64,000 nucleotides of DNA. Source: Thalassospira povalilytica. GTDB lineage: Bacteria > Pseudomonadota > Alphaproteobacteria > Rhodospirillales > Thalassospiraceae. Of the stretch, positions 34,705-43,465 are shown piece by piece. The position numbers and the translations under genes are program-made. The notes under the pieces were generated by a model. It saw nothing but the letters and a program-made list of their open reading frames with translations. It was not told the origin of the DNA and searched no databases. The DNA lies in the NCBI RefSeq assembly GCF_002844235.1, contig NZ_PGTS01000002.1, forward strand, positions 186,001 through 250,000. The letters are read 5' to 3'. Numbering within the stretch: the stretch's first letter is position 1; each line of letters begins with the position of its first letter.

Positions 34705-35498
34705 TCGATGATTTCCTTTTGCGGGCCATTGTTGGCGGGGTTCTTCTGGCTTGTGTTTGCGGTCCGTTCGGGGCGTTTATCGTCTGGCGGCGGATGGCGT
34801 TCTTTGGCGATATGTTGGCTCATTCGGCGTTGCTCGGGGTTGCGCTTGGCCTTCTGATCGGGGTGGATGTGCGGCTTGGCATGATTGCCACCTGTCTTGC
34901 CAGTGCACTGCTTCTGGCCTATGGGCAGCGGCAATCAAAGATCGGCAGTGACACGGTTCTGGGCATGCTGGCCCATTCGACTTTGGCGTTGGGCATGGTG
35001 GCGCTGGCCTTTGTCCAGGGTGTTGCCGTCGATATCATGGCCTATCTGTTTGGCGATATCCTTGCCATTACCATGGGCGATATCTGGCTTATGGCCGGTG
35101 GCGGGGCATTTGCCATTGCCGGTCTGATCTGGATGTGGCGGCCGTTGCTGGCATTGACAGTCAGTCCCGAAATTGCCGCGGCCGAAAGCATTCCGGTCGA
35201 ACGTTTGCGCCTTATTTTCATGTTGCTGATGGCGCTTGTCATCGGCTTGGCGATCAAGATTGTCGGGGTGTTGCTGATCACGGCCCTTCTGATTGTGCCA
35301 GCCGCCAGTGCGCGGTTCTTTGCCAGAACCCCCGAACAGATGGCGATTGGTGCGGCATTGTTTGGTACGGGTGCGGTTCTGGCGGGGATTGCCATGTCAT
35401 GGCATGTGGATACGCCTGCGGGGCCCAGCATCGTTATTTCAGCGGCAGGTTTGTTTGTGATCAGTTCAATCGTGATGATGGGGTTGCGGCGTTCCTGA
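34701..35498 (+). CDS. znuB: zinc ABC transporter permease ZnuB
   Basis: A 265-residue ABC-3 family permease with about seven to eight membrane helices ([77 protein letters not shown]). Its ATG overlaps the znuC stop. Last gene of zur-znuC-znuB, followed by a bidirectional terminator. Confidence 0.94.
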   Translation: MIDDFLLRAIVGGVLLACVCGPFGAFIVWRRMAFFGDMLAHSALLGVALGLLIGVDVRLGMIATCLASALLLAYGQRQSKIGSDTVLGMLAHSTLALGMVALAFVQGVAVDIMAYLFGDILAITMGDIWLMAGGGAFAIAGLIWMWRPLLALTVSPEIAAAESIPVERLRLIFMLLMALVIGLAIKIVGVLLITALLIVPAASARFFARTPEQMAIGAALFGTGAVLAGIAMSWHVDTPAGPSIVISAAGLFVISSIVMMGLRRS

Positions 35499-35530
35499 AA
35501 TGCCATACCCGACAGAATTGGCTTTAAAGA

Positions 35531-35564
35531 AAACGGCGCGGAAGTTACCGCGCCGTTTGTTGTT
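35531..35564. terminator. bidirectional terminator between znuB and metC
   Basis: AAACGGCGCGG and CCGCGCCGTTT form an 11-bp stem with T/A runs on both sides. Confidence 0.88.
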
Positions 35565-35579
35565 TGGGGCAAACTCGAT

Positions 35580-36764
35580 TCAGGCGGATTTCAACCGTTC
35601 GAAACCGGCTTCAAGATCGGCGATCAGATCATCAGGATCTTCCAGACCGATATGAAGGCGGATCAGTTGGCCTTCTTCGTCCCATTTGGTGGCGGTGCGG
35701 ATTTTGGTCGGGTCCGATGGCAGGATCAGGCTTTCAAATCCGCCCCAGCTAAAGCCCATGCCAAACAGTTCCATATGATCGACCATATTGGCCAGTTGCG
35801 GCTTGGAAACCGGTTTCATCACAAAGGAAAACAGGCCGCAGGCGCCTGAAAAGTCGCGTTTCCAGATGGCATGGCCCGGATCATCGGGCAGGGCCGGGTG
35901 CAGAACGCGTTTGACTTCGGGGCGCGATTGCAACCAGTTGGCGACTTTAAGGCCGCTTTGATGATGCTGTTTCATGCGCACGCCAAGGGTGCGAAGACCG
36001 CGCTGTGCGAGATAGCAGTCATCAGGGCCAATCGCGTCACCGGAAATGATGATCTGTTTTTTGATGGTCAGAAGGTCTTCTTCGGTGGCGGTCGTAATGG
36101 TGCCCATCATGACATCCGAATGACCGACGATATATTTGGTGCCGGCCTGAACCGAAACATCGACCCCCAGTTCAAACGGACGGCACAAGATCGGAGACGC
36201 CCAGGTGTTATCAAGCAGCACCTTGACACCACGCGTATGGGCAGCATCGGCAATCGCCGGAATGTCCTGCATCTCGAAAGTCAGGGAGCCGGGGCTTTCA
36301 CACCAGACAAGCGCGGTATTGTCGCGGATCAGACCGGCAATATCCGCCCCGATGGTCGGGTCATAATATTCGGTTTCAACCCCGAACTTCTTAAGGAAGG
36401 TGTTGCACAGATTGCGAGTCGGATAATAGGTGCTGTCAGTGACCAGAATATGATCGCCCGGTTTGACAAAGGCCAAAATCGAATTGGTGATGGCAGCCAC
36501 CCCCGATGACACACAAAGCGTGCCAAAGCCGCCTTCAAGTTCGGCAACCGCCTCTTCGAGCAGGAACCGGGTCGGGGTGCCGTGACGGCCATAGGTGACT
36601 TTGCCCGGTGCAGACGCACCTGCCTTTTCCAGTTCGGCAAGGCTGTCAAACAGGATGGTCGATGCGTGCAATACAGGCGGGTTGACCACGCCGTGATACT
36701 GACTGGACCGGCGTCCGGCGTGAACCAGTTGGGTTGCCGTTTTTTTGGGGCTTTTGGCGGACAT
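35580..36764 (-). CDS. metC: cystathionine beta-lyase
   Basis: A 394-residue PLP enzyme that splits cystathionine to homocysteine, pyruvate and ammonia. MetC-type features: KTATQLVHAGRRSSQYHGVVNPPVLHASTILF, TYGRHGTPTRFLLEEAVAELEGG, VKVLLDNTWASPILCRPFELGVDVSVQAGTKYIVGHSDVMMG with the PLP lysine in GTKYI, and FGMGFSWGGFESLI. I chose the ATG at 36764 with AGGAG upstream. Single gene; the paralogue at 10951 is less MetC-like. Confidence 0.92.
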   Translation of the reverse strand: MSAKSPKKTATQLVHAGRRSSQYHGVVNPPVLHASTILFDSLAELEKAGASAPGKVTYGRHGTPTRFLLEEAVAELEGGFGTLCVSSGVAAITNSILAFVKPGDHILVTDSTYYPTRNLCNTFLKKFGVETEYYDPTIGADIAGLIRDNTALVWCESPGSLTFEMQDIPAIADAAHTRGVKVLLDNTWASPILCRPFELGVDVSVQAGTKYIVGHSDVMMGTITTATEEDLLTIKKQIIISGDAIGPDDCYLAQRGLRTLGVRMKQHHQSGLKVANWLQSRPEVKRVLHPALPDDPGHAIWKRDFSGACGLFSFVMKPVSKPQLANMVDHMELFGMGFSWGGFESLILPSDPTKIRTATKWDEEGQLIRLHIGLEDPDDLIADLEAGFERLKSA

Positions 36765-36974
36765 TGGTGGTGCATCTCCTTGATCGTCTGGCTGGCACAT
36801 GGTCGTTTCATGCCGCTTTATTAGGGTTAAGACAAACCATCTTGGCGGGCGTCCTTCAAGGATTTTTGCGCAAAAGTCATTGTGAAATCAGTGATCCGGG
36901 TTATTTCTGTCAAATGCCTTGTTCGGGAAATCCTTCTGCCGGGGCATCAAATAACGATTTCAAATGGGGGCCCC

Positions 36975-37931
36975 GTGATCGATCTTCAGGATTTCCGTGC
37001 TGCGCGCCGCGCAATTTCAGACCATATGCGCTTGACGCCGGTTTTCGCGGCCGGAAGCTTTGCCGACAATACGGCTTTTGGCGGTGTTAAACATATGCCG
37101 GAGCTGTTCCTGAAGCTTGAAAACATGCAGGTCACCGGTTCTTTCAAGGCGCGTGGCGCCATGAATGCGGCACTCGCCCTTGATGCCGAAAAAAGATCGG
37201 TCGGGCTTTGCACGGCATCGGGTGGCAATCACGGCATGGGGGTGATCCATGCAGCGCGGACCCTTGGTGTGCCGGTCAAAATCTTTTTGCCAACCAATAC
37301 CCCGAAGCCGAAAGTCGAAAAGCTGCGTGCGCAGGGCGTGGATGTTGCCCTGATCGGGGCGGTCTGGGATGACGCCAACCGGGCTGCAATGGACCATGCG
37401 CGTGAAAGTGGCATGGCCTATATCCATCCCTTTGCCGATCCCAAGGTAATTGCAGGGCAGGGCACCATCGCGCTGGAGCTTCTTGAGCAGCAACCTGATC
37501 TTGATACGCTAGTTGTCGCAATTGGCGGCGGCGGGCTGATTTCCGGTGTGGCAACGGCGGCGCGCCTGTTGCGGCCATCGATCCGGGTGATCGGGGTGGA
37601 ACCCACCGGGGCTGCCACCCTGTTTGAAAGCATCAAGGCCAACGAAGTCGTAACCTTGCCAAGCGTGAACACAGCGGCCACCAGTCTGGCGCCGCGTCAG
37701 TCATCGGCCCTGAATATCGACCTGATTGGCAAGAATGTCGATCGCATCGCCCTTGTCAGTGACGAGGAAATGCAAAAGGCGGCCAGCTGGCTTTGGAAGG
37801 ATTTGGGGATCGCAGTCGAACTTTCGGCTGCTGCCGGGATTGCCGCGATCATGACGGACCGTCTGGGGGTGGATGATCCGGGCCGGGTTGGTGTGATCAT
37901 CTGTGGCACCGGAACCGACGGCATCAAGTAG
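36975..37931 (+). CDS. threonine/serine dehydratase-like PLP enzyme
   Basis: A 318-residue fold-type II PLP enzyme. Seen: the PLP lysine in TGSFKARGA, SGGNHGMGVIHAA, GGGGLISGVATA and CGTGTDG near the end. It lacks an ACT domain, like catabolic threonine dehydratases or serine racemase-type enzymes. I chose the GTG at 36975 (VIDLQDFRAARRAI) because GGGGG precedes it and family proteins begin here; the frame is open to 36882. A terminator follows at 37961. Confidence 0.88.
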   Translation: MIDLQDFRAARRAISDHMRLTPVFAAGSFADNTAFGGVKHMPELFLKLENMQVTGSFKARGAMNAALALDAEKRSVGLCTASGGNHGMGVIHAARTLGVPVKIFLPTNTPKPKVEKLRAQGVDVALIGAVWDDANRAAMDHARESGMAYIHPFADPKVIAGQGTIALELLEQQPDLDTLVVAIGGGGLISGVATAARLLRPSIRVIGVEPTGAATLFESIKANEVVTLPSVNTAATSLAPRQSSALNIDLIGKNVDRIALVSDEEMQKAASWLWKDLGIAVELSAAAGIAAIMTDRLGVDDPGRVGVIICGTGTDGIK

Positions 37932-37960
37932 GGCGAAATCGCCATATGCTGATCATGCGA

Positions 37961-37989
37961 CGGGCAGGGTGTATCCTTGCCCGTTTTTG
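37961..37989 (+). terminator. intrinsic terminator after the dehydratase
   Basis: CGGGCAGGG and CCTTGCCCG pair with one mismatch, followed by TTTTTGTTTG. Confidence 0.82.
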
Positions 37990-38007
37990 TTTGTGTGTTG
38001 GGCAAAT

Positions 38008-38043
38008 AAAAAGGGATGAAACCGTTGGGCTTCATCCCTTTTT
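38008..38043. terminator. bidirectional terminator, serves rpmF
   Basis: AAAAAGGGATGAA and TTCATCCCTTTTT form a perfect 13-bp stem with A and T runs on both strands. It lies 85 bases after rpmF on the minus strand. Confidence 0.9.
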
Positions 38044-38127
38044 AAACCAGACGCCATCTGAAATCAGGTGGCGCGGAATTTTGTAGCGTCGCAAACCGCC
38101 AAAGAGCAAGAGCTCTCCGGGACGGAA

Positions 38128-38307
38128 TTACATCTTCGGCTCGACCACCTGACGACCACGGTACATACCGGTGTTCGGGTCAATGTGGTGCGGGCGATGC
38201 AGTTCGCCGGTCTCTTTGTCTTCGCGGTACGAGCCCTTGGCGAGCTTGTCATGCGAGCGACGCATGCCCTGACGGGACTTGGTCACTTTTTTCTTTGGCA
38301 CTGCCAT
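38128..38307 (-). CDS. rpmF: 50S ribosomal protein L32
   Basis: A 59-residue protein starting [20 protein letters not shown] and ending [13 protein letters not shown], the standard alphaproteobacterial L32. No cysteine, so it is the zinc-free form. It is read from the minus strand and a shadow frame overlaps it. Two GNAT acetyltransferase genes lie directly upstream on the same strand, the nearer one ending 41 bases before it. Confidence 0.97.
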   Translation of the reverse strand: MAVPKKKVTKSRQGMRRSHDKLAKGSYREDKETGELHRPHHIDPNTGMYRGRQVVEPKM

Positions 38308-38348
38308 GGGTCATCATCCTCTGGCTTGGGTAAACTCAGGCGCGCTTG

Positions 38349-39035
38349 TTACCTTGCGCGGTCGGGAAAGTCAACGACCAAAGTTCCAGAATCTGCATTA
38401 TTTGCATTTTCCGGCCCACTTCCGGTATCAGGCGCGTCACCACCAGATTGGCCATCACGATCAACATGATGATCAATATGCGGGATCAGCCCGACATCGC
38501 GCGGATCGTCAACAATATCCGTTCGCTGGTCGTATACAACAAAGCCTGCCTTTTGGTAAGCCCCCAATGCACTTGGATGATCAAGTGTGCAGGTATTTAC
38601 TGTAATCCGCGATGGTTTGAGGCTCCAGGCCGTGTCAATCGCCCAGTCCAGCAAGTATTTGCCAAAGCCTTTGCCAATGAATTGCGGGATCAGACCCATA
38701 TAATGCAAGTCAATGACCCCGTCATTTTCAAGGCCGGTCAGATCAAGCTCGCAATAGCCTGCCGGCACACCGGCGACATACAGCACATACACATGGGTAT
38801 GCGGGCTTGCCAGGATCGGGGCCAGTTCATCATCGCTCATCAGGCGGCGTTGCCACCACAACCACGGTTCACCGACCGTATTATAAAGGTAGCGGTAAAA
38901 TGACAATGTGGGGTCTTCGGCCCGGATGACCGCGACCTTGCCCGGTGGGATGATTGCCGGCGGGCGGTCAGGCGGGCTTTGCATTTCAAGGAAGCTTACA
39001 ACAACTTCCAGCTTGCGCGGATTGGATGGGGTCAT
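38349..39035 (-). CDS. GNAT-family acetyltransferase
   Basis: A 228-residue GNAT protein. The acetyl-CoA region is LHYMGLIPQFIGKGFGKYLLDWAIDTAW, followed by RITVNTCTLDHPSALGAYQKAGFVVYDQR. The substrate is unknown. The gene overlaps the end of the upstream GNAT gene (39032), so both are made together. The protein has an Asp-rich, disordered C-terminus. Confidence 0.88.
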   Translation of the reverse strand: MTPSNPRKLEVVVSFLEMQSPPDRPPAIIPPGKVAVIRAEDPTLSFYRYLYNTVGEPWLWWQRRLMSDDELAPILASPHTHVYVLYVAGVPAGYCELDLTGLENDGVIDLHYMGLIPQFIGKGFGKYLLDWAIDTAWSLKPSRITVNTCTLDHPSALGAYQKAGFVVYDQRTDIVDDPRDVGLIPHIDHHVDRDGQSGGDAPDTGSGPENANNADSGTLVVDFPDRAR

Positions 39036-39562
39036 TGGTCTAAACTCTTGCGCATGATCATGTTTTGACTGTTGTCCGTTGTTTCCGGACGGGTGGCGTT
39101 GTCATGCCAGTCATAGCCGAGTTTGGCGTAAAAATCACCCGCTGTGGCATTTTCGATAGTGACACGGACTTCTGACAGGCCGCTGGCGCGCAGGATATCT
39201 TCGGCCAGGGTGACAAGTTCGCGCCCGATGCCAAGATTCTGCGCATCCGCTGCAATGGCCAGATAATGGATCCAGCCATGAAATTCATCATGACCAGTCA
39301 TCATGGTGGCGATGATCTGGCGGGTTGACGGGTGGCGGGCGATGATCAGGCTGCCATGATCGGCATTGATGCAGTTCTCGATATCCTGCCTGGCGTCGCG
39401 AATGGCGGGGATCAGGCCGGTTGCAATCCACAATGTGGTGATTGCTGCGATATCGTCGCGGGTTGGGGATTTAAGCTGCTCAAGAATGATGCCTGCTTCG
39501 TCACCGGGTGTTTTCCGACCGGGGTCAGGAAAACCGGAACCAAATTGTGACGCAGCAGGCAT
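39032..39562 (-). CDS. GNAT-family acetyltransferase
   Basis: A 176-residue GNAT protein: GWIHYLAIAADAQNLGIGRELVTLAEDILRASGLSEVRVTIENATAGDFYAKLGYDWHD carries the acetyl-CoA loop and the usual late Tyr. I chose the ATG at 39562 (MPAASQ). Substrate not known; it resembles YpeA-type acetyltransferases. It follows the sulfurtransferase by 78 bases and overlaps the next GNAT gene. Confidence 0.88.
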   Translation of the reverse strand: MPAASQFGSGFPDPGRKTPGDEAGIILEQLKSPTRDDIAAITTLWIATGLIPAIRDARQDIENCINADHGSLIIARHPSTRQIIATMMTGHDEFHGWIHYLAIAADAQNLGIGRELVTLAEDILRASGLSEVRVTIENATAGDFYAKLGYDWHDNATRPETTDNSQNMIMRKSLDQ

Positions 39563-39640
39563 ATCAAACTTTCGATGCTTTAAATCACGATACTTTAAAT
39601 ATGTGATCAACCCGACTGGTCGGGGATGACCGGGCCACAA

Positions 39641-40510
39641 TCAAGCAGGGCCGGTGGCAACCGGGCTGTCTTCGGTGGTGGCCCATTGCGCCCAGGAGCC
39701 GTCAAATACCGCGACCTGTTTGTTGGCAGCAATATAGGCACCCATGGCAAGAACGCAGGCGGTGACACCCGATCCGCAGGTGGTAACGATCGGCTTTTCC
39801 AGATCAACACCGGCATCTTCGAAGGCAGCGCGGATTTCGGCGGCCTCCTTAAAGGTGCCATCCGCATTCAACAGCACATTGAAGGGCAGGTTGAAGGAGC
39901 CCGGAACATGGCCCGACTTGCCCCACGGGTCGGCAACTTCGCCGCGGAACCGTTCGCTTGCACGGGCATCGACAAGCTGTTCACGCTTTGTCGTGACGTT
40001 TGACATCACCTGATCAATTTCACGCAACAGGAAGCTGTTGGCGCGTGCGGTAAAATGACGTTCGCGCGGCGGGGTTGGTGCATCGGTAACAGGATGGCCT
40101 TCTGCCAGCCATTTCGGCAGGCCGCCATCCAGAACAACCACGTCATTATGGCCAAAGTGACGCAGCATCCACCAGGCCCGACAAGCAGCAAGGGCAGAAC
40201 CGGTTTGACCGTAAACAACGATCCGCACCCCGTCGCCAAGGCCAAGTTTGCGGACCTTGGCCGAAAATTTGATGGCATCAGGCATCATGTGCGGCAGTGG
40301 TGCACTGTCGTCAGCGGCAATTTCATCAATATCAAAAAAGACGGCGCCTGGAATGTGCTGGGCGTCATAAATTTCGCGGGCATTTTTATTGTCGGCTGGC
40401 ATGTACCAGCTTGCATCCACGACGCGCACATCTGGTGCGTCGAGGTGATCCGCCAGCCACTGGGTGGAAACCAGGGCGTCAGCCACATGGGCGGAAAGTG
40501 GGTTATTCAT
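39641..40510 (-). CDS. sseA: 3-mercaptopyruvate sulfurtransferase
   Basis: A 289-residue tandem rhodanese protein. The catalytic loop CGSGVTAC in the second domain (TTCGSGVTACVLAMGA) is the mercaptopyruvate-type loop rather than the thiosulfate-type CRxGxR loop. Other family pieces: VRVVDASWYMPADNKNAREIYDAQHIPGAVFFDID and RFRGEVADPWGKSGHVPGSFNLPF. I chose the ATG at 40510, with GGAG 7 bases upstream; a TTG at 40516 is possible. Confidence 0.93.
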   Translation of the reverse strand: MNNPLSAHVADALVSTQWLADHLDAPDVRVVDASWYMPADNKNAREIYDAQHIPGAVFFDIDEIAADDSAPLPHMMPDAIKFSAKVRKLGLGDGVRIVVYGQTGSALAACRAWWMLRHFGHNDVVVLDGGLPKWLAEGHPVTDAPTPPRERHFTARANSFLLREIDQVMSNVTTKREQLVDARASERFRGEVADPWGKSGHVPGSFNLPFNVLLNADGTFKEAAEIRAAFEDAGVDLEKPIVTTCGSGVTACVLAMGAYIAANKQVAVFDGSWAQWATTEDSPVATGPA

Positions 40511-40736
40511 GGACAAGCTCCGGTTGGCAATGTGGTGGGTATTGCACGATCCCGGTTGGTCCCGGGATCATTATGTTATGGGGTCCTGATGGTCTTTTGT
40601 GACTTCTTGTCGTTAAAATTCTAATGGCAAATTTGTAATGGCAGGAATGGCAACTGGCAACCGGCAGTCCTGCGCCTTGGCGTGATTTTCGCCAAACTGT
40701 TGCCCTGATGCGCGCAATGACCCGATATTGTTGATA

Positions 40737-41447
40737 TCAGCTGGCGAAAACGATGTTGATCCGCCGGTTCTGACGGCCTTTCTTTTCGATCTTTGCCACA
40801 GAAACCGGGCCGATTTCGCCGGTTTTGCGCACATGGGTGCCGCCACAGGGCTGAAAATCGATGCCTTCGATCGTAACAGTACGGATCGAATTGCCATCCA
40901 TGGGTGGTTGAACCGACATGGTGCGGACAAGTTCCGGGTTGGCTTTAAGTTCGGCCACGCTGATTTCACCGTCATAGACATCGGCGTTGCGGGCAATCAG
41001 TTCGTTCAGTTTTTCGGTGATTTCATCCTTGTCGAGTGCGCTGTCAGGCAGATTGAAATCAAGGCGTGCCTTATGTGCGGCGATATTGCCACCCGTAACG
41101 TCGCCTTCGATCACGGCACATAAAAGATGCAGGCAGGTGTGAAAGCGCATCAGTTTATGGCGGTGATCCCAATCAAGTTCGGCTGTGACGGCGTCACCAA
41201 CGCCCGGAAGCGGATGGTTTTCATCGATAATGTGCAGGATGCGACCGGTTTCGCGGTCCTTGACGGTGGTAACGACCGGAAGAACATCCCCCGATGCGGT
41301 TTTCAAGGTGCCGATATCGCCAGTCTGACCGCCTGCGGTGGCATAGAAAACGGTCTGATCAAGTTCGATGCCGCGATCCGAAATGCTTTGGATGGTGGCC
41401 TCACAACTTCTGGCATAGGCATCTTCGCGAAACAAAAGGCGTGTCAT
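40737..41447 (-). CDS. alanyl-tRNA editing protein (AlaX)
   Basis: A 236-residue free-standing editing domain that removes serine or glycine from mischarged tRNA-Ala. The zinc-type motifs are HTCLHLL (HxxxH) and CGGTHVRKTGEIG (CxxxH). The N-terminal half has LDQTVFYATAGGQTGDIG, which is the beta-barrel part of longer AlaX proteins. I chose the ATG at 41447. A single gene upstream of sseA, 226 bases apart. Confidence 0.93.
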   Translation of the reverse strand: MTRLLFREDAYARSCEATIQSISDRGIELDQTVFYATAGGQTGDIGTLKTASGDVLPVVTTVKDRETGRILHIIDENHPLPGVGDAVTAELDWDHRHKLMRFHTCLHLLCAVIEGDVTGGNIAAHKARLDFNLPDSALDKDEITEKLNELIARNADVYDGEISVAELKANPELVRTMSVQPPMDGNSIRTVTIEGIDFQPCGGTHVRKTGEIGPVSVAKIEKKGRQNRRINIVFAS

Positions 41448-41673
41448 GGTCTCGATCCCCTGGTGGTGGCGTTTCTGTGCCGATCTGCTTACGGGCCGGG
41501 GCAATTTCATGCACGAGATTGCGCATGGGAAATCGCACCAGGCGGTGCCGGTCGACAATCTTGGCATGGTGGGCAATCGGCGGGGGTGTTGTCGAGATCA
41601 AATTTGCCAGACCGGATTTTCTGAGATGTAGTGATTGTTACGTAAAATAATGATCAAAGGTTGCAATTTATAC

Positions 41674-42573
41674 ATGTTGTATGATATCTGGTTGGGTAAA
41701 TCAGGAGTGGCAGCAACCTTGGCAGCAATAATTCACGTCAAACTTACGGGCGAGGGCGATTTCGGACCGGTGGATCTTGAATGTGCGATCCCGCCGGCAC
41801 GGTTGCCTGTGGTCATGGCGGCCCTGTTCGGGCAGCCGGCACCGGCAATGGCGTCGACCGTACCCGGGATGCCCGCGGCGGCGCAGGGGATGACTGCGCC
41901 GGGTTCAATGGCAACCTCAATGGCAACCCCACCGGCAGCCCGGGCGGGGTCGGCTTCGGGGGCTGCTCCTGTTCCGGGATCCGCGTCGGGGGCCGTTGCG
42001 GCATCCGCGCCGGTATCCACCCCGGGGGCGGCTTTGGCTCATTCCGGCAATGCACGGTACGACGGTATTCCTGCCGGTTCTGATGGCGCATCTGTTGCTG
42101 ATGGTACATTCCCGGCCGGAACGAACGGGGCATCTGGTTCCCTTGCAACTAATCCCCAAGCTGCTGATCCGGCATCGGTTGGGGTGGACGAGTATGGCGA
42201 TCACCAGCAGTCTGACCGGTTTGATGCCGGTTACAGGCTTGTGGCGTCGATGGATATTGATCCCGGTGCATTCATTACCAGTTTCATGGGGGCGCTGGGG
42301 GATCTGGTCGGGCGTCTGCAACCGCGCGGTTTTGCCGAAACCATTCTGATTGCGGCGATCTGGCTGCATTATCGCGAAGGACGGGCCATTGTGACGCGCG
42401 ATGATATTCGCCGTGTCTTGCGGCGTCAGGAGCATCTTCGCATGCCGCGAAATTTCAGCCGCGATTTTCATGTTGCAGTGACGCGTGGTTACCTTGATCC
42501 GGTGGAAGGTGACGACGGTTTTGCTGTCTCGAAGGCTGGATATCAGTGGTTTCAAACGGAATGTCGAAAATGA
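41674..42573 (+). CDS. protein of unknown function with Ala/Pro/Ser linker and winged-helix-like end
   Basis: About 299 residues. A 45-residue N-terminal piece (GVAATLAAIIHVKLTGEGDFGPVDLECAIPPARLPVVMAALFG) is followed by about 110 residues of Ala/Pro/Gly/Ser low complexity. The last 105 residues fold plausibly as a small helical domain plus a winged helix (ETILIAAIWLHYREGRAIVTRDDIRRVLRRQEHLRMP ... VTRGYLDPVEGDDGFAVSKAGYQWF). I do not recognise the family. Start uncertain: TTG 41635, ATG 41650 and ATG 41674 are in frame and none has a good ribosome binding site. Confidence 0.55.
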   Translation: MLYDIWLGKSGVAATLAAIIHVKLTGEGDFGPVDLECAIPPARLPVVMAALFGQPAPAMASTVPGMPAAAQGMTAPGSMATSMATPPAARAGSASGAAPVPGSASGAVAASAPVSTPGAALAHSGNARYDGIPAGSDGASVADGTFPAGTNGASGSLATNPQAADPASVGVDEYGDHQQSDRFDAGYRLVASMDIDPGAFITSFMGALGDLVGRLQPRGFAETILIAAIWLHYREGRAIVTRDDIRRVLRRQEHLRMPRNFSRDFHVAVTRGYLDPVEGDDGFAVSKAGYQWFQTECRK

Positions 42574-42589
42574 TACAAAATGTCGATAA

Positions 42590-42622
42590 ATGTATTGACT
42601 ATATGTATGGGTGATGTATCGT
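42590..42622 (+). promoter_or_regulatory. candidate promoter with three ATGTAT repeats
   Basis: TTGACT (42595-42600) and TATCGT (42617-42622) are 16 bases apart. The hexamer ATGTAT occurs at 42590, 42603 and 42614, spaced by 13 and 11 bases, which could mark regulator binding. Confidence 0.4.
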
Positions 42623-42660
42623 TTTTGCATTGGGACAGATAAAAACGGGTGGGACCAACA

Positions 42661-43197
42661 ATGCGTGAATGGGAAGTCAGAACAAGCTGTCGTGTCTGGC
42701 GCGGGCGATATGTTATCCGCGGGGATGTTGACCGGATTGCCAACGACATTGTCGAACTTCAGCAAAACCGTTTCCCGGGTCTGGAAACCAGCAAGGTGTC
42801 GCTTCGGGTTGTGACCATGGCGGTCATGTCGGTTCTGGCCGAAGAATGCTGTGAAGACGGGGTGACGGCGGCCGAACTTTCATTTCTTTTGACCACCTGC
42901 CTTGGGATGCCGATTTCACCGGCCCGGATTGAAAAGGAAATGGAAGGCCTTTCTGGCCTTGTCTGGACCGGGGAGTGGGGTGGTGAGACCCTTTATGTCA
43001 TGGAAAAGCGCGGTCTGCGCTTCTTTGAAAGCGCACGTGATCTGGCGCTTACGGAAAATGGAAATCTCAGCCAGGATGATCTGAGCGCAGTTCAGGCCGC
43101 CGAAAAGTCGGACGACGTCGCACGCAAACCGATGATCAGCGCAACCATGATGAACAACAATCCGGCCCTGCATGCGCGCTATCGCGTTGTCAGCTAA
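42661..43197 (+). CDS. protein of unknown function, winged-helix-like
   Basis: A 178-residue protein starting MREWEVRTSCRVWRGRYVIRGDVDRIANDIVE. The centre (TMAVMSVLAEECCEDGVTAAELSFLLTTCLGMPISPARIEKEMEGLSGLVWTGEWGGETLYVMEKRGLRFFESAR) has the helix-helix-helix-wing pattern of MarR/wHTH proteins. I cannot place it in a family. GGGTGGGA precedes the ATG at 42661, a good ribosome binding site. It lies on the same strand as the gene at 41674, whose C-terminus has a similar layout, so the two may act together. Confidence 0.65.
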   Translation: MREWEVRTSCRVWRGRYVIRGDVDRIANDIVELQQNRFPGLETSKVSLRVVTMAVMSVLAEECCEDGVTAAELSFLLTTCLGMPISPARIEKEMEGLSGLVWTGEWGGETLYVMEKRGLRFFESARDLALTENGNLSQDDLSAVQAAEKSDDVARKPMISATMMNNNPALHARYRVVS

Positions 43198-43260
43198 GAC
43201 TGGTTGTCAGCTGAGGCTGGTGGCACAGGACAGTCCGTCGGTTTCATCAGGTAATCACGC

Positions 43261-43290
43261 ACCCGCCATTCTTTGGCGGGTGTTTTGTTT
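43261..43290 (+). terminator. intrinsic terminator before the tyrS leader region
   Basis: ACCCGCCA and TGGCGGGT pair around TTCTT and are followed by GTTTTGTTT. It ends the unknown pair at 41674-43197 and isolates tyrS. Confidence 0.88.
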
Positions 43291-43312
43291 CGGGGCGTGT
43301 CGCAAAACACGC

Positions 43313-43341
43313 TTGACCGATCCGGATTTGCGCCATATGCA
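43313..43341 (+). promoter_or_regulatory. candidate tyrS promoter
   Basis: TTGACC (43313-43318), a 17-base spacer and TATGCA (43336-43341). The start site expected 7 bases downstream falls at 43348-43349, exactly on the ATG of the leader peptide frame. Confidence 0.55.
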
Positions 43342-43348
43342 TTTGGGC

Positions 43349-43399
43349 ATGGAAAACGTATTTGCACAGTTCAACTCATATTATCCGCTGCACACATAG
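43349..43399 (+). CDS. candidate tyrS leader peptide
   Basis: A 16-codon frame, MENVFAQFNSYYPLHT then TAG. It has two adjacent Tyr codons (TAT TAT at 43379-43384) and two Phe codons. It begins at the predicted transcription start, so it would be leaderless, as known for the trpL leader of some Rhizobiales. It sits 39 bases upstream of an intrinsic terminator that precedes tyrS. This is the arrangement of ribosome-mediated attenuation. Supported only by sequence layout; no homologue is known to me. Confidence 0.5.
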   Translation: MENVFAQFNSYYPLHT

Positions 43400-43437
43400 T
43401 GCGGCGCCTGTTGACGTGTTTTTATAAAACCAAGACC

Positions 43438-43465
43438 GGCTGCCCCAGGGCGGCCTTTGTTTTTT
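43438..43465 (+). terminator. candidate attenuator terminator upstream of tyrS
   Basis: GGCTGCCC (43438-43445) and GGGCGGCC (43448-43455) pair around CA, with one G-U, followed by TTTGTTTTTT. It lies 48 bases before the tyrS start and after the leader peptide. GCGGC at 43401 could pair with GCTGC at 43439 as an alternative structure. Confidence 0.7.

Noticed and set aside
36765..36974. SAM-type riboswitch upstream of metC
   Set aside because: No conserved SAM-II or SAM-I blocks are visible in the leader on the minus strand.
40540..40575. GATCCCGG/CCGGGATC inverted repeat upstream of the sulfurtransferase gene as a terminator
   Set aside because: It has a good stem but no T run on either side in the right orientation. 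It may be an operator, but there is no further support.
43337..43351. An earlier start (ATG at 43337) for the tyrS leader frame
   Set aside because: It overlaps the candidate -10 element, so it would not be transcribed from that promoter. The start at 43349 fits better.
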